From Eubacterium sp. (GTDB lineage Bacteria > Bacillota > Clostridia > Lachnospirales > Lachnospiraceae), in the NCBI GenBank assembly GCA_017477505.1, contig JAFUVQ010000001.1:1-39671 (forward strand): a stretch of 39,671 nt of DNA. Reading direction: 5' to 3'. A program made the position numbers and the translations under genes. The notes beneath the pieces were generated by a model. The model had not been told where the DNA came from and did no database searches. It saw only the letters and a program-made list of their open reading frames with translations. Numbering within the stretch: the stretch's first letter is position 1; each line of letters begins with the position of its first letter. This document shows, piece after piece, positions 16,810-25,712 of this stretch.

Positions 16810-18642
16810 ATGCATATAATAAAGAAAAAAACTGTAAAAGCAATAGCAGGCGTTCTTATCGCAGCTTTAATGCTTACTTCCTGCGGAAAGAAGGCAGGGG
16901 AAACAACTGATCAGACTACGGCTGCGGATACCGAAGCCGTGACAGAAGCTGAGGAAGAGGCTGTCGACATCGACAGGAGCAAGGCGGTATTTGCAGGCTC
17001 GAGAGAAGAAAGTGTCAGCATCAAAGCGGCTGCGGACGGAACTATAAAAGAAATCAAGTCGGAGATACTTCTTTCGGACCTTCCGGAAGGAAAGCCCGTC
17101 AAGGATGCCGCAAGGCTTTCGGATATACTGAATAAAGAAGGCGACGAAGAATATGTAGTCGACGGCGACTTTGTTTACTGGGAGAATAAGGGTGCGGACA
17201 TAAGCTACACCGGAAAGAGCGAGGAAAAGCTTCCGTTTGAAGTAAAAGTCACGTATTACCTTGATGACGAGAAGACTTCGCCGGAGGAAATGGCAGGAAA
17301 AAGCGGCAAGGTCAAGATCAGATTTGATTATAAGAATAATACCAGGGAGAACGTTAAAGTTGACGGGGAAGCCTACAAAGTGAACGTTCCATTTGCATTT
17401 ATATCTGCCGTGACTCTCGATGATGAGAAGTTCAAAAATATACAGGTGGAAAACGGAAAGGTTACGAAAATGAGCGGCCAGACCATGGCAATCGGATATG
17501 CCTTCCCCGGCCTTAAAGAAAGCCTGAAGCTCGATACATTTGATAAAGATATAAATGTATCGGATTTCGTTGAGATTACGGCTGACGCCACGGAGTTCGC
17601 GCTCGACTTCACAGTTACCATGGTTGTTTCGGGACTTCTGGAAGATATCGACGTGGCATCTATAAATGATGCGCGGGAACTTTCAGACAACATGAAGGAT
17701 CTGGGCGATGCCAGCGACGAGCTGGCGGATGCGGCTAATAAGCTTGCAAATGGTGCGAGTACCTTCGGCGGGGCCCTGAATCAGTATATTTCCGGAATGA
17801 ATCAGCTGAACAACGGTGCGGCCAGCCTTAGGGACGGCCTCGGACAGATAAACGGAAATACTGCAGCCCTGGTTGACGGGGCAAACAAGCTCAGCTCGGG
17901 ACTTACTGCGCTGGATCAGGCAATCCAGAAGGTAGATACTTCGGGAGGCGGAATAAGTGAGACAGATATGGCAAATCTCCAGGCGGCATTTACGGGCCTT
18001 GCGCAGGATGCAGGAACCATGGGACAGAGCATAGGTGCCCTGCAGCAGAATCTTGCAGTTTTATCGGAACAGGTGAATGCGGTTTCAGGACAGTATCCTG
18101 ATATAGATACAAGTGCGGCCATGGCGAATATCAATACACTTTCGGGCAGCCTTGCAAGTATGGGCAATAACGTTTCTACACTTCAGAGTTCACTTCAGAA
18201 TATCAGTAATGCCATGGAAGGCATGAAGGACATGACGTCGGGACTTGAACAGCTGAAGCCTACCATAAGCGCTCTGGCATCAGGCAGTAACGAGCTTGCA
18301 ACAGGCATAGCGGCATACGGACAGGGAGTCAGCGCTGCATATGACGGCGCCGCAAAGCTTGTTCAGGGTACGAACCAGCTTGCCGGTGCAGGCGGACAGC
18401 TTTCATCCGGTTACAGCGCACTTGCAGGCGGACTCAGAGAATATGCAAATGGCATGCGCACATTTGACGAAGAGGGAATACAGGAGCTTTCAGAGCTTGC
18501 AGGCGACGACCTGGGAGTTGTGATAAAGCAGCTTAAGGCCGTCAAACTTGCAGATGATAACTACACAACCTTCTCGGGAGGAAGAGATGTAAAACAGTCC
18601 ACGGTAAGATTTGTTATCGAGACCGAGGGAATAGAAGAATAG
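16810..18642 (+). CDS. Lipoprotein with X-X-X-L-X-X-G heptad repeats, ABC-exporter associated
   Basis: The start is set at ATG 16810 because GGAGGAAG lies directly before it; an ATG at 16798 has poor spacing. The 610-residue product has a lipoprotein signal with lipobox LTSC (Cys25), an acidic linker, a beta-rich domain (about 45-290) and a long helical part (about 295-580). The helical part repeats Leu-x-x-Gly patterns (ANKLANGASTFGGAL, AAKLVQGTNQLAGAG), the heptad type seen in YhgE/Pip-like and RND-associated proteins. Unlike YhgE it has no C-terminal TM block, so it is probably surface-tethered by lipid only. Position after the ATPase and permease suggests an accessory or adaptor of the exporter; this is an inference. 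Confidence 0.82.
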   Translation: MHIIKKKTVKAIAGVLIAALMLTSCGKKAGETTDQTTAADTEAVTEAEEEAVDIDRSKAVFAGSREESVSIKAAADGTIKEIKSEILLSDLPEGKPVKDAARLSDILNKEGDEEYVVDGDFVYWENKGADISYTGKSEEKLPFEVKVTYYLDDEKTSPEEMAGKSGKVKIRFDYKNNTRENVKVDGEAYKVNVPFAFISAVTLDDEKFKNIQVENGKVTKMSGQTMAIGYAFPGLKESLKLDTFDKDINVSDFVEITADATEFALDFTVTMVVSGLLEDIDVASINDARELSDNMKDLGDASDELADAANKLANGASTFGGALNQYISGMNQLNNGAASLRDGLGQINGNTAALVDGANKLSSGLTALDQAIQKVDTSGGGISETDMANLQAAFTGLAQDAGTMGQSIGALQQNLAVLSEQVNAVSGQYPDIDTSAAMANINTLSGSLASMGNNVSTLQSSLQNISNAMEGMKDMTSGLEQLKPTISALASGSNELATGIAAYGQGVSAAYDGAAKLVQGTNQLAGAGGQLSSGYSALAGGLREYANGMRTFDEEGIQELSELAGDDLGVVIKQLKAVKLADDNYTTFSGGRDVKQSTVRFVIETEGIEE

Positions 18643-18650
18643 ATTAATTG

Positions 18651-18689
18651 AGCCGGTGGTTTTGATTTACGGGAATAAGACCATCGGCT
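18651..18689 (+). terminator. Terminator-like hairpin after the lipoprotein gene
   Basis: AGCCGGTGGT pairs with ACCATCGGCT (one wobble) around a 19-nt loop. The following TATTATAT tract is a weak U-run. Confidence 0.6.
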
Positions 18690-18850
18690 TATTATATAGG
18701 GGATACGCACTCTCTATTATTACGTCACTTAACTTGCGTGATTTAATCGATTATAGTAAAATCAAAAGTTGAAATGTCCTGCATATGACTGTTTTTTCAC
18801 TGCCGGGCAAATTTTAATACGTTAGAGTATTTAGAAAAGAGGAAAACATT

Positions 18851-19786
18851 TTGGAGTATATCAACACATTAAGAGAAGGAAGTAATGTTTCGGATATTTA
18901 CTTCTGCAAATCAAAGACAGTGGCTCAGACTAAGGCCGGAAAGACATATTATAACGTGACTCTGCAGGATAAGACCGGAACTCTTGACGCAAAGATATGG
19001 GAGCTTTCAAATGCCATCGAGCATTTTGAGGCTATGGATTATATTAAGGTGGAAGGCTCAATCGTTTCATTTAATAACAACCTTCAGCTGAATATCAGAA
19101 GACTGAGAAGAGCATCCGAAAATGAATATGATATTTCAGAATATATGCCTGTTTCCAAAAACAGTGCGGATGAAATGTACAAAGAACTTATCCGCCTTGT
19201 AGACTCAGTTAAGGAGTCGCATCTTCAGGAACTTCTCAGGAGCTTCTTCGTGGAAGACACCAAGTTTGCCGATGGTTTCAAGAAGCACAGCGCGGCAAAG
19301 TCTATCCACCACAGCTTTATCGGAGGACTTCTCCAGCACTCACTGGCAGTTGCGAAGATATGTGATTTCCTGGCATCTCAGTATCCGGTTCTTAACCGTG
19401 ATCTTCTCATAACCGCGGCACTCTGCCACGATATCGGAAAAATGTATGAATTATCAGATTTCCCACACAATGATTACACAGACGAGGGACAGCTCCTTGG
19501 CCATATAGTAATGGGCGCGATGATGGTAAGGGACAAAGCCAACAATATAGAAGGCTTCCCGGCGAATCTTCAGAATGAACTTATACATTGCATACTTTCG
19601 CACCACGGCGAACTGGAATTCGGTTCACCGAAGAAGCCTGCCATAATCGAGGCAGTTGCACTTTCTTATGCCGACAATATCGATGCCAAGATCGAGACCT
19701 TCCAGGAACTTCTTGAGGGTAGCAGCCAGAAAGAAGACTGGCTCGGCTTCAGCAAGCTTTTTGATTCTAACGTGCGACGTACTTGA
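18851..19786 (+). CDS. YhaM-like HD-domain nuclease (OB-fold plus HD)
   Basis: This 311-residue protein starts at TTG 18851, with AGAGG 8 nt upstream and no better in-frame start. An OB-fold-like nucleic-acid-binding domain lies at about 13-90 (YYNVTLQDKTGTLDAKIW). An HD domain follows with H153/H154, H163 and the H193-D194 pair in LCHDIGK. This layout and the C-terminal FDSNVRRT match the YhaM family, a 3'-5' exonuclease acting on single-stranded RNA or DNA in Bacillus. It appears monocistronic or loosely joined to the downstream lipase. Confidence 0.88.
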   Translation: MEYINTLREGSNVSDIYFCKSKTVAQTKAGKTYYNVTLQDKTGTLDAKIWELSNAIEHFEAMDYIKVEGSIVSFNNNLQLNIRRLRRASENEYDISEYMPVSKNSADEMYKELIRLVDSVKESHLQELLRSFFVEDTKFADGFKKHSAAKSIHHSFIGGLLQHSLAVAKICDFLASQYPVLNRDLLITAALCHDIGKMYELSDFPHNDYTDEGQLLGHIVMGAMMVRDKANNIEGFPANLQNELIHCILSHHGELEFGSPKKPAIIEAVALSYADNIDAKIETFQELLEGSSQKEDWLGFSKLFDSNVRRT

Positions 19787-19799
19787 AATAATACATATG

Positions 19800-19900
19800 A
19801 TTAGAGTGAAATGCATGTAGTCGTGCGTGTATGAAGAGGCATGACAGGCAATTAGAGTCAGGTGCCTGCAGTAAGGCATGTGCATGAAGAAATATGACTG
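19800..19900. repeat. Imperfect 51-bp tandem duplication
   Basis: Segments starting ATTAGAGT at 19800 and 19851 align over about 50 bases (both end ...ATGAAGA..ATGAC.GG). The second copy leads into the lipase ribosome binding site. The copies have diverged, so it is an old local duplication. No function is apparent. Confidence 0.55.
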
Positions 19901-19919
19901 GAAAAAAGGTAATTCATAA

Positions 19920-21131
19920 ATGAATGATCGTAGAACAGAAAAACCACTTACATCGAAAAGACTGAATGTACTGGGCTTCGGAAGCGGACTCCTTACATTT
20001 TTCCTTATATCGGTTCTGATACTTGCAATCGGTGCGATTGTGATGATATCAAAACTGGGCTTCAAGGAATTCTTCCTTGGTTACTGGGGATGGCTTCTGG
20101 GACTCGCCGTTCTTGAGATAATCATTTTCTGGACAGGCATCATCATGGTATATGTTACCAGTGTGCAGCTGGGAATGAAAATGAGGATTATAGGCATCCT
20201 GTGTGGAATGATTCCGATAGCTCATATAATCGCTCTTATCTTCATAATTAAGATAACCTCCTCCGAGGCGAGATTTGAGAAGAAGAAGATAAAACTGGAC
20301 AATCAGAGAAAGGATCAGCAGATATGTAAGACAAAGTATCCGCTTCTGATGGTGCATGGCGTATTCTTCAGAGATTTCAAGTACTTCAACTACTGGGGCA
20401 GAGTACCCGAAGAACTGAAGAGAAACGGCGCAACAATCTATTACGGTAATCACCAGTCTGCGGCATCCGTTGAGGACAGCGCGAGAGAACTGGCGATGCG
20501 TATACAGCAGATAGTACAGGAGACGGGCTGCGGAAAAGTGAATATCATCGCCCATTCCAAGGGCGGACTCGATACCAAGACTGCGGTATCCTGTCTTGGA
20601 ATGTATCCTTATGTGGCATCCATTACAACCATCAATACACCACACCGCGGATGTGAATTTGCGGAATATCTGCTGGGCAAGGCACCACAGGGACTTAAAG
20701 ACAGAGTATCAAATGCATATAATACAGCGCTGCATAAGCTTGGAGACCCTAACCCCTCATTTATAGCTGCGGTAACGGATCTTACCGCATCAAGATGCAG
20801 AATGATATCAGATATAACCGACAACTTTGATTACCGCGCGGCGGGAGTCTATACCCAGAGCTACGGGTCCTGTATGAAGAAGGCCACCGGCGGCGCATTT
20901 CCCCTCAATATGAGCTATAACCTGGTGGGACGCTTTGACGGAAAGAACGACGGCCTGGTGGGTGAACCTTCATTTCACTGGGGCGAAGATTATACATACA
21001 TTGAAAATAAATATAAAAAAGGCATTTCCCACGGGGACATGATCGACCTCAACCGCGAGAATATCAAGGGCTTTGACGTCAGAGAATTCTACGTACAGCT
21101 TGTGGCAGGCCTTAAAGCCCGCGGACTTTAA
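19920..21131 (+). CDS. Membrane-anchored lipase/esterase-like alpha/beta hydrolase
   Basis: This 403-residue protein has three N-terminal TM segments (about 17-43, 53-80, 88-112), then an alpha/beta hydrolase domain. LLMVHGVFF supplies the oxyanion-hole HG (146-147), and NIIAHSKGGLD carries the nucleophile Ser213. The YWGRVPEELKRNGATIYYGN and TINTPHRGCEFA stretches are typical of triacylglycerol-lipase-like proteins of the LipA/lactonizing kind. The three TMs suggest activity at the membrane, perhaps on lipids, rather than secretion. Substrate not determined. Confidence 0.85.
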   Translation: MNDRRTEKPLTSKRLNVLGFGSGLLTFFLISVLILAIGAIVMISKLGFKEFFLGYWGWLLGLAVLEIIIFWTGIIMVYVTSVQLGMKMRIIGILCGMIPIAHIIALIFIIKITSSEARFEKKKIKLDNQRKDQQICKTKYPLLMVHGVFFRDFKYFNYWGRVPEELKRNGATIYYGNHQSAASVEDSARELAMRIQQIVQETGCGKVNIIAHSKGGLDTKTAVSCLGMYPYVASITTINTPHRGCEFAEYLLGKAPQGLKDRVSNAYNTALHKLGDPNPSFIAAVTDLTASRCRMISDITDNFDYRAAGVYTQSYGSCMKKATGGAFPLNMSYNLVGRFDGKNDGLVGEPSFHWGEDYTYIENKYKKGISHGDMIDLNRENIKGFDVREFYVQLVAGLKARGL

Positions 21132-21147
21132 TATGAAATATCTTTCG

Positions 21148-21166
21148 TTAAGATTATATTAAGATT
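21148..21166 (+). promoter_or_regulatory. TTAAGATT direct repeat, possible OmpR-type response-regulator site
   Basis: TTAAGATT occurs at 21148-21155 and again at 21159-21166, an 11-nt period. Tandem direct repeats of about 11 bp are typical for OmpR/PhoB-family dimers. The operon downstream encodes such a regulator, so autoregulation is likely. Confidence 0.5.
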
Positions 21167-21271
21167 TGCCCATTTCAGTGGTAAGAATCGGATGCTAATA
21201 TGTACACATAACAAAGAGAAAAGCGCCGAAATTCGAGCGCTCGATATACCGCATAGGAGGGAGAATGAGTT

Positions 21272-22585
21272 ATGTGGACAAGAAGAGAATTAAAGGAAAG
21301 AGGTAAGAAAGCATTTAAGGCTCACTACTGGAAATGTGTTCTGGTAGCATTGATCCTCGGTATCGTGATCGGTACAGGAACGGGATTTAGTGGAAGTTTC
21401 GGCGTACCGGGCATGGGAGATCATGAGATTTTCGGCTTTGACGAAGACGACTTCAAGTACGGTCATTCCGGAAAACATAAACCCGGTGATGATTTCTACG
21501 TAGAAGAAGACGATGACGACGATGAAGACGACGATGACGACGCAATAGTAGATACTGACAAAGATGACGATGATGAAGATGCAGACAAAGCAACAGTATC
21601 GGACGCAGATGTTCAGATAACCGGCGACGGTGACAGTTTCAAGGTTAATGTAAAATCAGACGGCGAAACATTCAGCTTTGATATGAGCGGTGAAGGGATC
21701 AACATCAACGGCGATGAGGTTACGATCGATCCAAGTTCAATATCGGTTCACACCGACGATGATGATGTAGATGTTCAGGTTGACGGTGATACGATCATAA
21801 TCAACGGCAAGAAATTTACACCGGATGATTTTGAGGAAGATGTAAAAGAAACAATCCGTGCTAACAAAACACCGTTCATAGCAATGGGCATAGCATTTAT
21901 AGTAGTATTCCTGGTAGTATTCGTAATAGTAATGGCATTTGTAATAGCACTTGACATTCTGATATTCAACCCGATTGAGATGGGCTGCCAGAGGTTCTTC
22001 AGAAAGAATGCAGATGATACATCAAAGCTTTCAAATATAGTTTTCGCATTCGATCACAACTATAAGAACACAGTTAAGATCATGTTCTTCAGGGATCTTT
22101 ATATAACACTTTGGTCACTTCTCTTCGTAATACCTGGTATCATCAAGTCTTACGAATACAGAATGATTCCATACATCATCGGTGACAATCCTACAATCAG
22201 CAAGGCAGAAGCATTCAGACTCAGCAAGGAAATGATGGCAGGAAACAAATGGAGAGCATTTGTACTGGATCTTTCATTCATCGGATGGGATCTTCTCTCA
22301 GTACTTACATGTGGTATCCTTTCAATCTTCTTCGTAGATCCTTATAAGTACGCAACAGATGCAGAACTTTACCTGGCACTTAAGGGTGACGACGTAGGAA
22401 CATTTGGATCTGAAACAGTTCCTGCAGGCCCTGTAGTAGAAGTAGATACAACAGATTATGATAACACATCAGATAACAATAAGTCAGTCAGCTCAGAAGA
22501 CAGCAGCTCAGACTACAGCAAGTCAGACGACAGCATAACAGATGGCGGCTCCGATGACAGCAAGTCAGGCGATACCGAGCAATAA
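21272..22585 (+). CDS. DUF975 membrane protein with large acidic external insert
   Basis: This protein has 437 residues and an AGGAGGG site 9 nt upstream. The N-terminal WTRRELKERGKKAFKAHYWKC and the C-terminal core (NPIEMGCQRFF, IPGIIKSYEYRMIPYII, AEAFRLSKEMMAGNKWRAF) mark the DUF975 family of unknown function. Between TM1 (about 21-37) and TM2 (about 201-231) lies an unusual insert of about 160 residues. It holds a run of mostly Asp/Glu (78-105) and then a beta-rich repeat-like stretch (111-180), probably outside the cell. The C-terminal tail is Ser/Asp-rich. It is the first gene of an operon with a response regulator and sensor kinase, so it may feed or be controlled by that system. Confidence 0.85.
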   Translation: MWTRRELKERGKKAFKAHYWKCVLVALILGIVIGTGTGFSGSFGVPGMGDHEIFGFDEDDFKYGHSGKHKPGDDFYVEEDDDDDEDDDDDAIVDTDKDDDDEDADKATVSDADVQITGDGDSFKVNVKSDGETFSFDMSGEGININGDEVTIDPSSISVHTDDDDVDVQVDGDTIIINGKKFTPDDFEEDVKETIRANKTPFIAMGIAFIVVFLVVFVIVMAFVIALDILIFNPIEMGCQRFFRKNADDTSKLSNIVFAFDHNYKNTVKIMFFRDLYITLWSLLFVIPGIIKSYEYRMIPYIIGDNPTISKAEAFRLSKEMMAGNKWRAFVLDLSFIGWDLLSVLTCGILSIFFVDPYKYATDAELYLALKGDDVGTFGSETVPAGPVVEVDTTDYDNTSDNNKSVSSEDSSSDYSKSDDSITDGGSDDSKSGDTEQ

Positions 22586-22617
22586 TTATTAAAGATCAGA
22601 TAAACTGAGAGGTTACT

Positions 22618-23298
22618 ATGGGATATAGAATTCTTATAGCAGATGATGAGGCGGAGATCAGAGATCTTCTCCGCCTCTACCTTGAAAATGAAGGGTATAA
22701 GTGCCTTGAGGCCGGCGACGGTGTCGAGGCACTGAACCTCGTTAAAGAGGAAAAACCGGATCTCTGCATCCTGGATATAATGATGCCGAAGATGGACGGC
22801 TACAAGGTGCTCCGTCATATACGCGAGGAGAGCAACGTGCCGGTCATGATACTTTCAGCGAAGGACGCGGATTCAGAGAAAATACTGGGACTTAACCTGG
22901 GTGCGGATGATTATATGGCAAAGCCTTTTAATCCGCTGGAAGCAGTAGCGAGAGTCAATTCAAACATACGTCGTTTCTACAGTCTCGGGGCAAATGAAAA
23001 GAAGAAGGATACTTTGAGACACAAAGATCTCGAGCTTGATACGGAGGCCTGTACTCTTAAGAAAGGCGATGAATTTATCGACCTCACATCAGTAGAGTAT
23101 AAGGTAATGGAGCTTCTGATGGAGCATCCCGGAAAGGTTTTCACCAAGCAGCAGATATACGAATATGCATGGGGAGACGAGTTCTTCGTAGCTGATAACA
23201 ACATAATGGTATGTATCAGCAAGCTCCGTGGCAAACTGTCAGATGATCAGTCGGAATACATAAAGACCATGAGAGGGCTTGGCTACAGGCTGGGTTAG
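22618..23298 (+). CDS. OmpR/PhoB-family response regulator
   Basis: This 226-residue protein has a receiver domain with the acidic pair D9-D10, phospho-acceptor D53 in ILDIMMPKMD, and Lys103 in AKPFNP. A winged-helix DNA-binding domain follows (LTSVEYKVMELLMEHPG to IKTMRGLGYRLG). It is closest in style to VanR/CssR-like regulators. It sits 32 nt after the DUF975 gene and 3 nt before the sensor gene. Confidence 0.95.
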   Translation: MGYRILIADDEAEIRDLLRLYLENEGYKCLEAGDGVEALNLVKEEKPDLCILDIMMPKMDGYKVLRHIREESNVPVMILSAKDADSEKILGLNLGADDYMAKPFNPLEAVARVNSNIRRFYSLGANEKKKDTLRHKDLELDTEACTLKKGDEFIDLTSVEYKVMELLMEHPGKVFTKQQIYEYAWGDEFFVADNNIMVCISKLRGKLSDDQSEYIKTMRGLGYRLG

Positions 23299-23301
23299 AA
23301 T

Positions 23302-24507
23302 ATGGAAGAATTAAAGAAACTCAGGGGATACCTTATATCGAGGTTCCTGATAAGTATAGTATTAATAATCAGTGCAGAGTATGCCGTGTTAGTTTTACTG
23401 CGGCATACTCTTATTCCATTTGTAATGGAAAACTATTTCTTCGGTGCGGATATTAAAAATGCAAATATTTTCGTGATACCGGCGGGGATGCTGCTCACAC
23501 TGCTGATACTCATACTGGAACTTGTCAGAAACATACTTCCGAATCAGAGTGCATTCATAATCGATTCATTTATCACATCTCTCAGAGTTACGGTGGTGAG
23601 GCTCTTCATGGGAAGCGGGAAAGAGATCAATCTTACGGCCAAAGATGAACTGATACTTTTGGTATTCCTTCTGGCCATGCTGATACTGATACTCCTGCCC
23701 AGCGCGATTGGAGCAGTTTACTATACGACCATAGTTCTGAAGAGGTTGAGAAGGCTGGAGGCAGCCGAGAGAAGGAAACTGGATGAGTACAATCAGAGAA
23801 GAAATCTGATGCTTTCGGACATAGCCCATGACCTGAGGACACCTATAACAACAGTTTCGGGATATGCCAAGGCGCTTGCAGACGGAATGGTTCCAAAGGA
23901 GAGAGTGCCGGAATACCTGGACTCTATACAGAAAAAATCAGAAAGAATGAACGAACTGATATCTCTTTTGTTTGACTATGTAAAACTTGACAGTGACGGC
24001 TTCAAGCTTGCAAAGGAGAAGTCGGATATATGCGAGCTTCTCAGAGAGACAGCGGCTGTGCTTTATCAGGATGTGGAAGATAAAGGGGATACTTTTGATA
24101 TAGATATTCCGGAAGAAGTAATAGTTCTGGAGCTTGACAGAATGCAGTTCTCCAGAGTTATTTCGAATCTTATAACAAATGCAGTGAAGCACAATGAATC
24201 CGGCACAGAGATCGGACTCTTTCTCAGAAACAGAGAAGATGAGGATATACGAATAATCGTTGCCGATACAGGAGAAATGATACCCGATGACAAAAAAGAT
24301 ACCATATTTGATCCATTTGTCATGGGAGACGAATCCCGCCAGAGCAAGGGCGGCTCAGGGCTCGGACTCTCAATAGCCCGTAAAGTAGTCGAGATGCACG
24401 GCTACAAAATCCGCCTTGTTCAAGGCACTGACGTGAAAAAACTCGGTGTCAAAACTGAAGATGGCACCGAGTTCACTAAAGCGTTTGAGATTAGAATTCC
24501 GCAGTAA
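23302..24507 (+). CDS. Membrane sensor histidine kinase
   Basis: This 401-residue protein has hydrophobic segments at about 14-34, 56-75 and 117-146, then a HisKA domain with the phospho-acceptor H176 in DIAHDLRTPITT. An HATPase domain follows with N-box NLITNAVKHN, G1 ADTGE and G2 GGSGLGLSIA. The loop between the hydrophobic segments is short, so the stimulus may be sensed in the membrane or through the DUF975 partner. It pairs with the response regulator immediately upstream. Confidence 0.94.
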   Translation: MEELKKLRGYLISRFLISIVLIISAEYAVLVLLRHTLIPFVMENYFFGADIKNANIFVIPAGMLLTLLILILELVRNILPNQSAFIIDSFITSLRVTVVRLFMGSGKEINLTAKDELILLVFLLAMLILILLPSAIGAVYYTTIVLKRLRRLEAAERRKLDEYNQRRNLMLSDIAHDLRTPITTVSGYAKALADGMVPKERVPEYLDSIQKKSERMNELISLLFDYVKLDSDGFKLAKEKSDICELLRETAAVLYQDVEDKGDTFDIDIPEEVIVLELDRMQFSRVISNLITNAVKHNESGTEIGLFLRNREDEDIRIIVADTGEMIPDDKKDTIFDPFVMGDESRQSKGGSGLGLSIARKVVEMHGYKIRLVQGTDVKKLGVKTEDGTEFTKAFEIRIPQ

Positions 24508-24521
24508 ACTAACTAAGTCAC

Positions 24522-24675
24522 GATTGTTCAGTAATCTATACCCACTCGTAAACACGCCTCTCGGCTCAAATTCGCCACGCAGCGGTACTAAACTCCCGAA
24601 CATCGTTCCGATGTCCGGATCGTTAAGTACCGGCGGTCTCATATGGTTTCTCGTGGGCACAATTACTGAACAATC
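24522..24675. repeat. 154-bp structured element with perfect 14-bp inverted ends (MITE-like or ncRNA-like)
   Basis: GATTGTTCAGTAAT (24522-24535) and ATTACTGAACAATC (24662-24675) are exact inverse complements. Further nested pairing is visible: CCCAC (24541-24545) with GTGGG (24653-24657); CGGTACTAAAC (24583-24593) with GTTAAGTACCG (24622-24632), one mismatch; and ACATCG-TTC-CGATGT (24600-24614). It lies between convergent genes. It could be a miniature inverted-repeat element, a structured RNA or a two-way terminator. No clear target-site duplication is seen. Confidence 0.7.
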
Positions 24676-24695
24676 TGTCTTGGTAAGTATATTAA

Positions 24696-25712
24696 TTAAT
24701 TATCGTACTTAGTAAAGAACTCCAGTAATTTTGATTTGTATAATTTTGGGTTTTCGTATGAGCTGCATAGGTGGCGGGCTCCCGGGACGATTACGAGTTC
24801 CTTTGGGGCTACGCATGCATTGTAGTTTTCAATTGAGTGCTTTGGAAGCACATATGTATCTTCCATGCCGTGGAAGAAAAGTACAGGGAGCCGGTTCTTT
24901 CTGAGAGCCTTCTCTGTTTCCGTATCCTTCATACGGAAGCTTGCAAAGTAGTTGCAGAGCAGATCGACTCTGAGAAGCATGAAATCAATTCTGTTCAGAT
25001 GGAACCATCCCGACGCCAGGTCGCGGAGTTGTTCCTTCATGCTGTGGAAACCGCAGTCAGCTATGATGCCTTTTACTTCCGAAGGAAGTTTATGCCCTGA
25101 GGCAAGTAAAACCGAAGACGCACCCATGGACTGTCCATATATGTATATGGGCAGTTTTTTGTTGTCCCTGTCTGTATCATTGGCCCCGTTGAGTTTATTG
25201 CCCCTGTCCGTATCATTGGCCCCGTTGATCTTAATGCCTTTGTCCGCGATCCCCGTATTATGGAGCATACGTATCCAGCATAGTATGTCATACTGCTCCT
25301 TGGAACCGAAGGTTATATAATTTCCTTCACTTTCATCGCAGCATCTCTGATCTATGAATAGAAGATTGCATCCCTGTTCGTGCAGGAATTCTGCCATGTG
25401 GCAGACGCTTCCGAAACGGCTTCCTTTGTAGCCGTGGCATAGTATCACAGTACGTACTGGATTCCTGGCAGGAAGGTATGAAGCATGAAGTGTAAGTCCA
25501 TCAACTGACTTAATATAATAGTCCTTCATATCCTGATTTTTGCACCAGTTCATGGCCTGATCCAAAGCATCCTTATACTTATGCTTCGGATGGTTGATGC
25601 TTGAGTTTCTGGCAATGATTTTGTTGTGGCTGTTAAAATACGATTTCTTTTGTTCTTTACCCGCATAGGTTATGAATCTGAACAGCGGGTAGGCTATCAT
25701 AGTGAGTATCAT
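24696..25712 (-). CDS. Alpha/beta hydrolase with N-terminal membrane segment
   Basis: This protein has 338 residues. A short hydrophobic N-terminus (MILTMIAYPLFRFITYA) probably anchors it. The fold shows VILCHGYKGS (oxyanion HG), FIDQRCCDESEG and the nucleophile elbow YGQSMGAS. The C-terminal FHGMEDTYVLP and PGARHLCS supply the likely Asp and His. It matches the BAAT/YqkD-like serine hydrolases common in Firmicutes. An insert of two 12-residue repeats (NGANDTDRGNKL, NGANDTDRDNKK) before the nucleophile comes from a recent 36-bp duplication. Its ATG overlaps the stop of the upstream HD gene by one base (TAATG), so translation is coupled. Confidence 0.88.
   Translation of the reverse strand: MILTMIAYPLFRFITYAGKEQKKSYFNSHNKIIARNSSINHPKHKYKDALDQAMNWCKNQDMKDYYIKSVDGLTLHASYLPARNPVRTVILCHGYKGSRFGSVCHMAEFLHEQGCNLLFIDQRCCDESEGNYITFGSKEQYDILCWIRMLHNTGIADKGIKINGANDTDRGNKLNGANDTDRDNKKLPIYIYGQSMGASSVLLASGHKLPSEVKGIIADCGFHSMKEQLRDLASGWFHLNRIDFMLLRVDLLCNYFASFRMKDTETEKALRKNRLPVLFFHGMEDTYVLPKHSIENYNACVAPKELVIVPGARHLCSSYENPKLYKSKLLEFFTKYDN
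25164..25235 (-). repeat. 36-bp tandem duplication inside the hydrolase gene
   Basis: Two adjacent 36-bp units on the minus strand encode NGANDTDR-GNKL/DNKK. They differ by only a few bases, so the duplication is young. The frame is kept. Confidence 0.7.

Noticed and set aside
24370-24712. Long open frames on both strands over the 154-bp element
   Set aside because: They overlap the sensor kinase end or the hydrolase end, lack ribosome binding sites, and cross a strongly paired DNA element.
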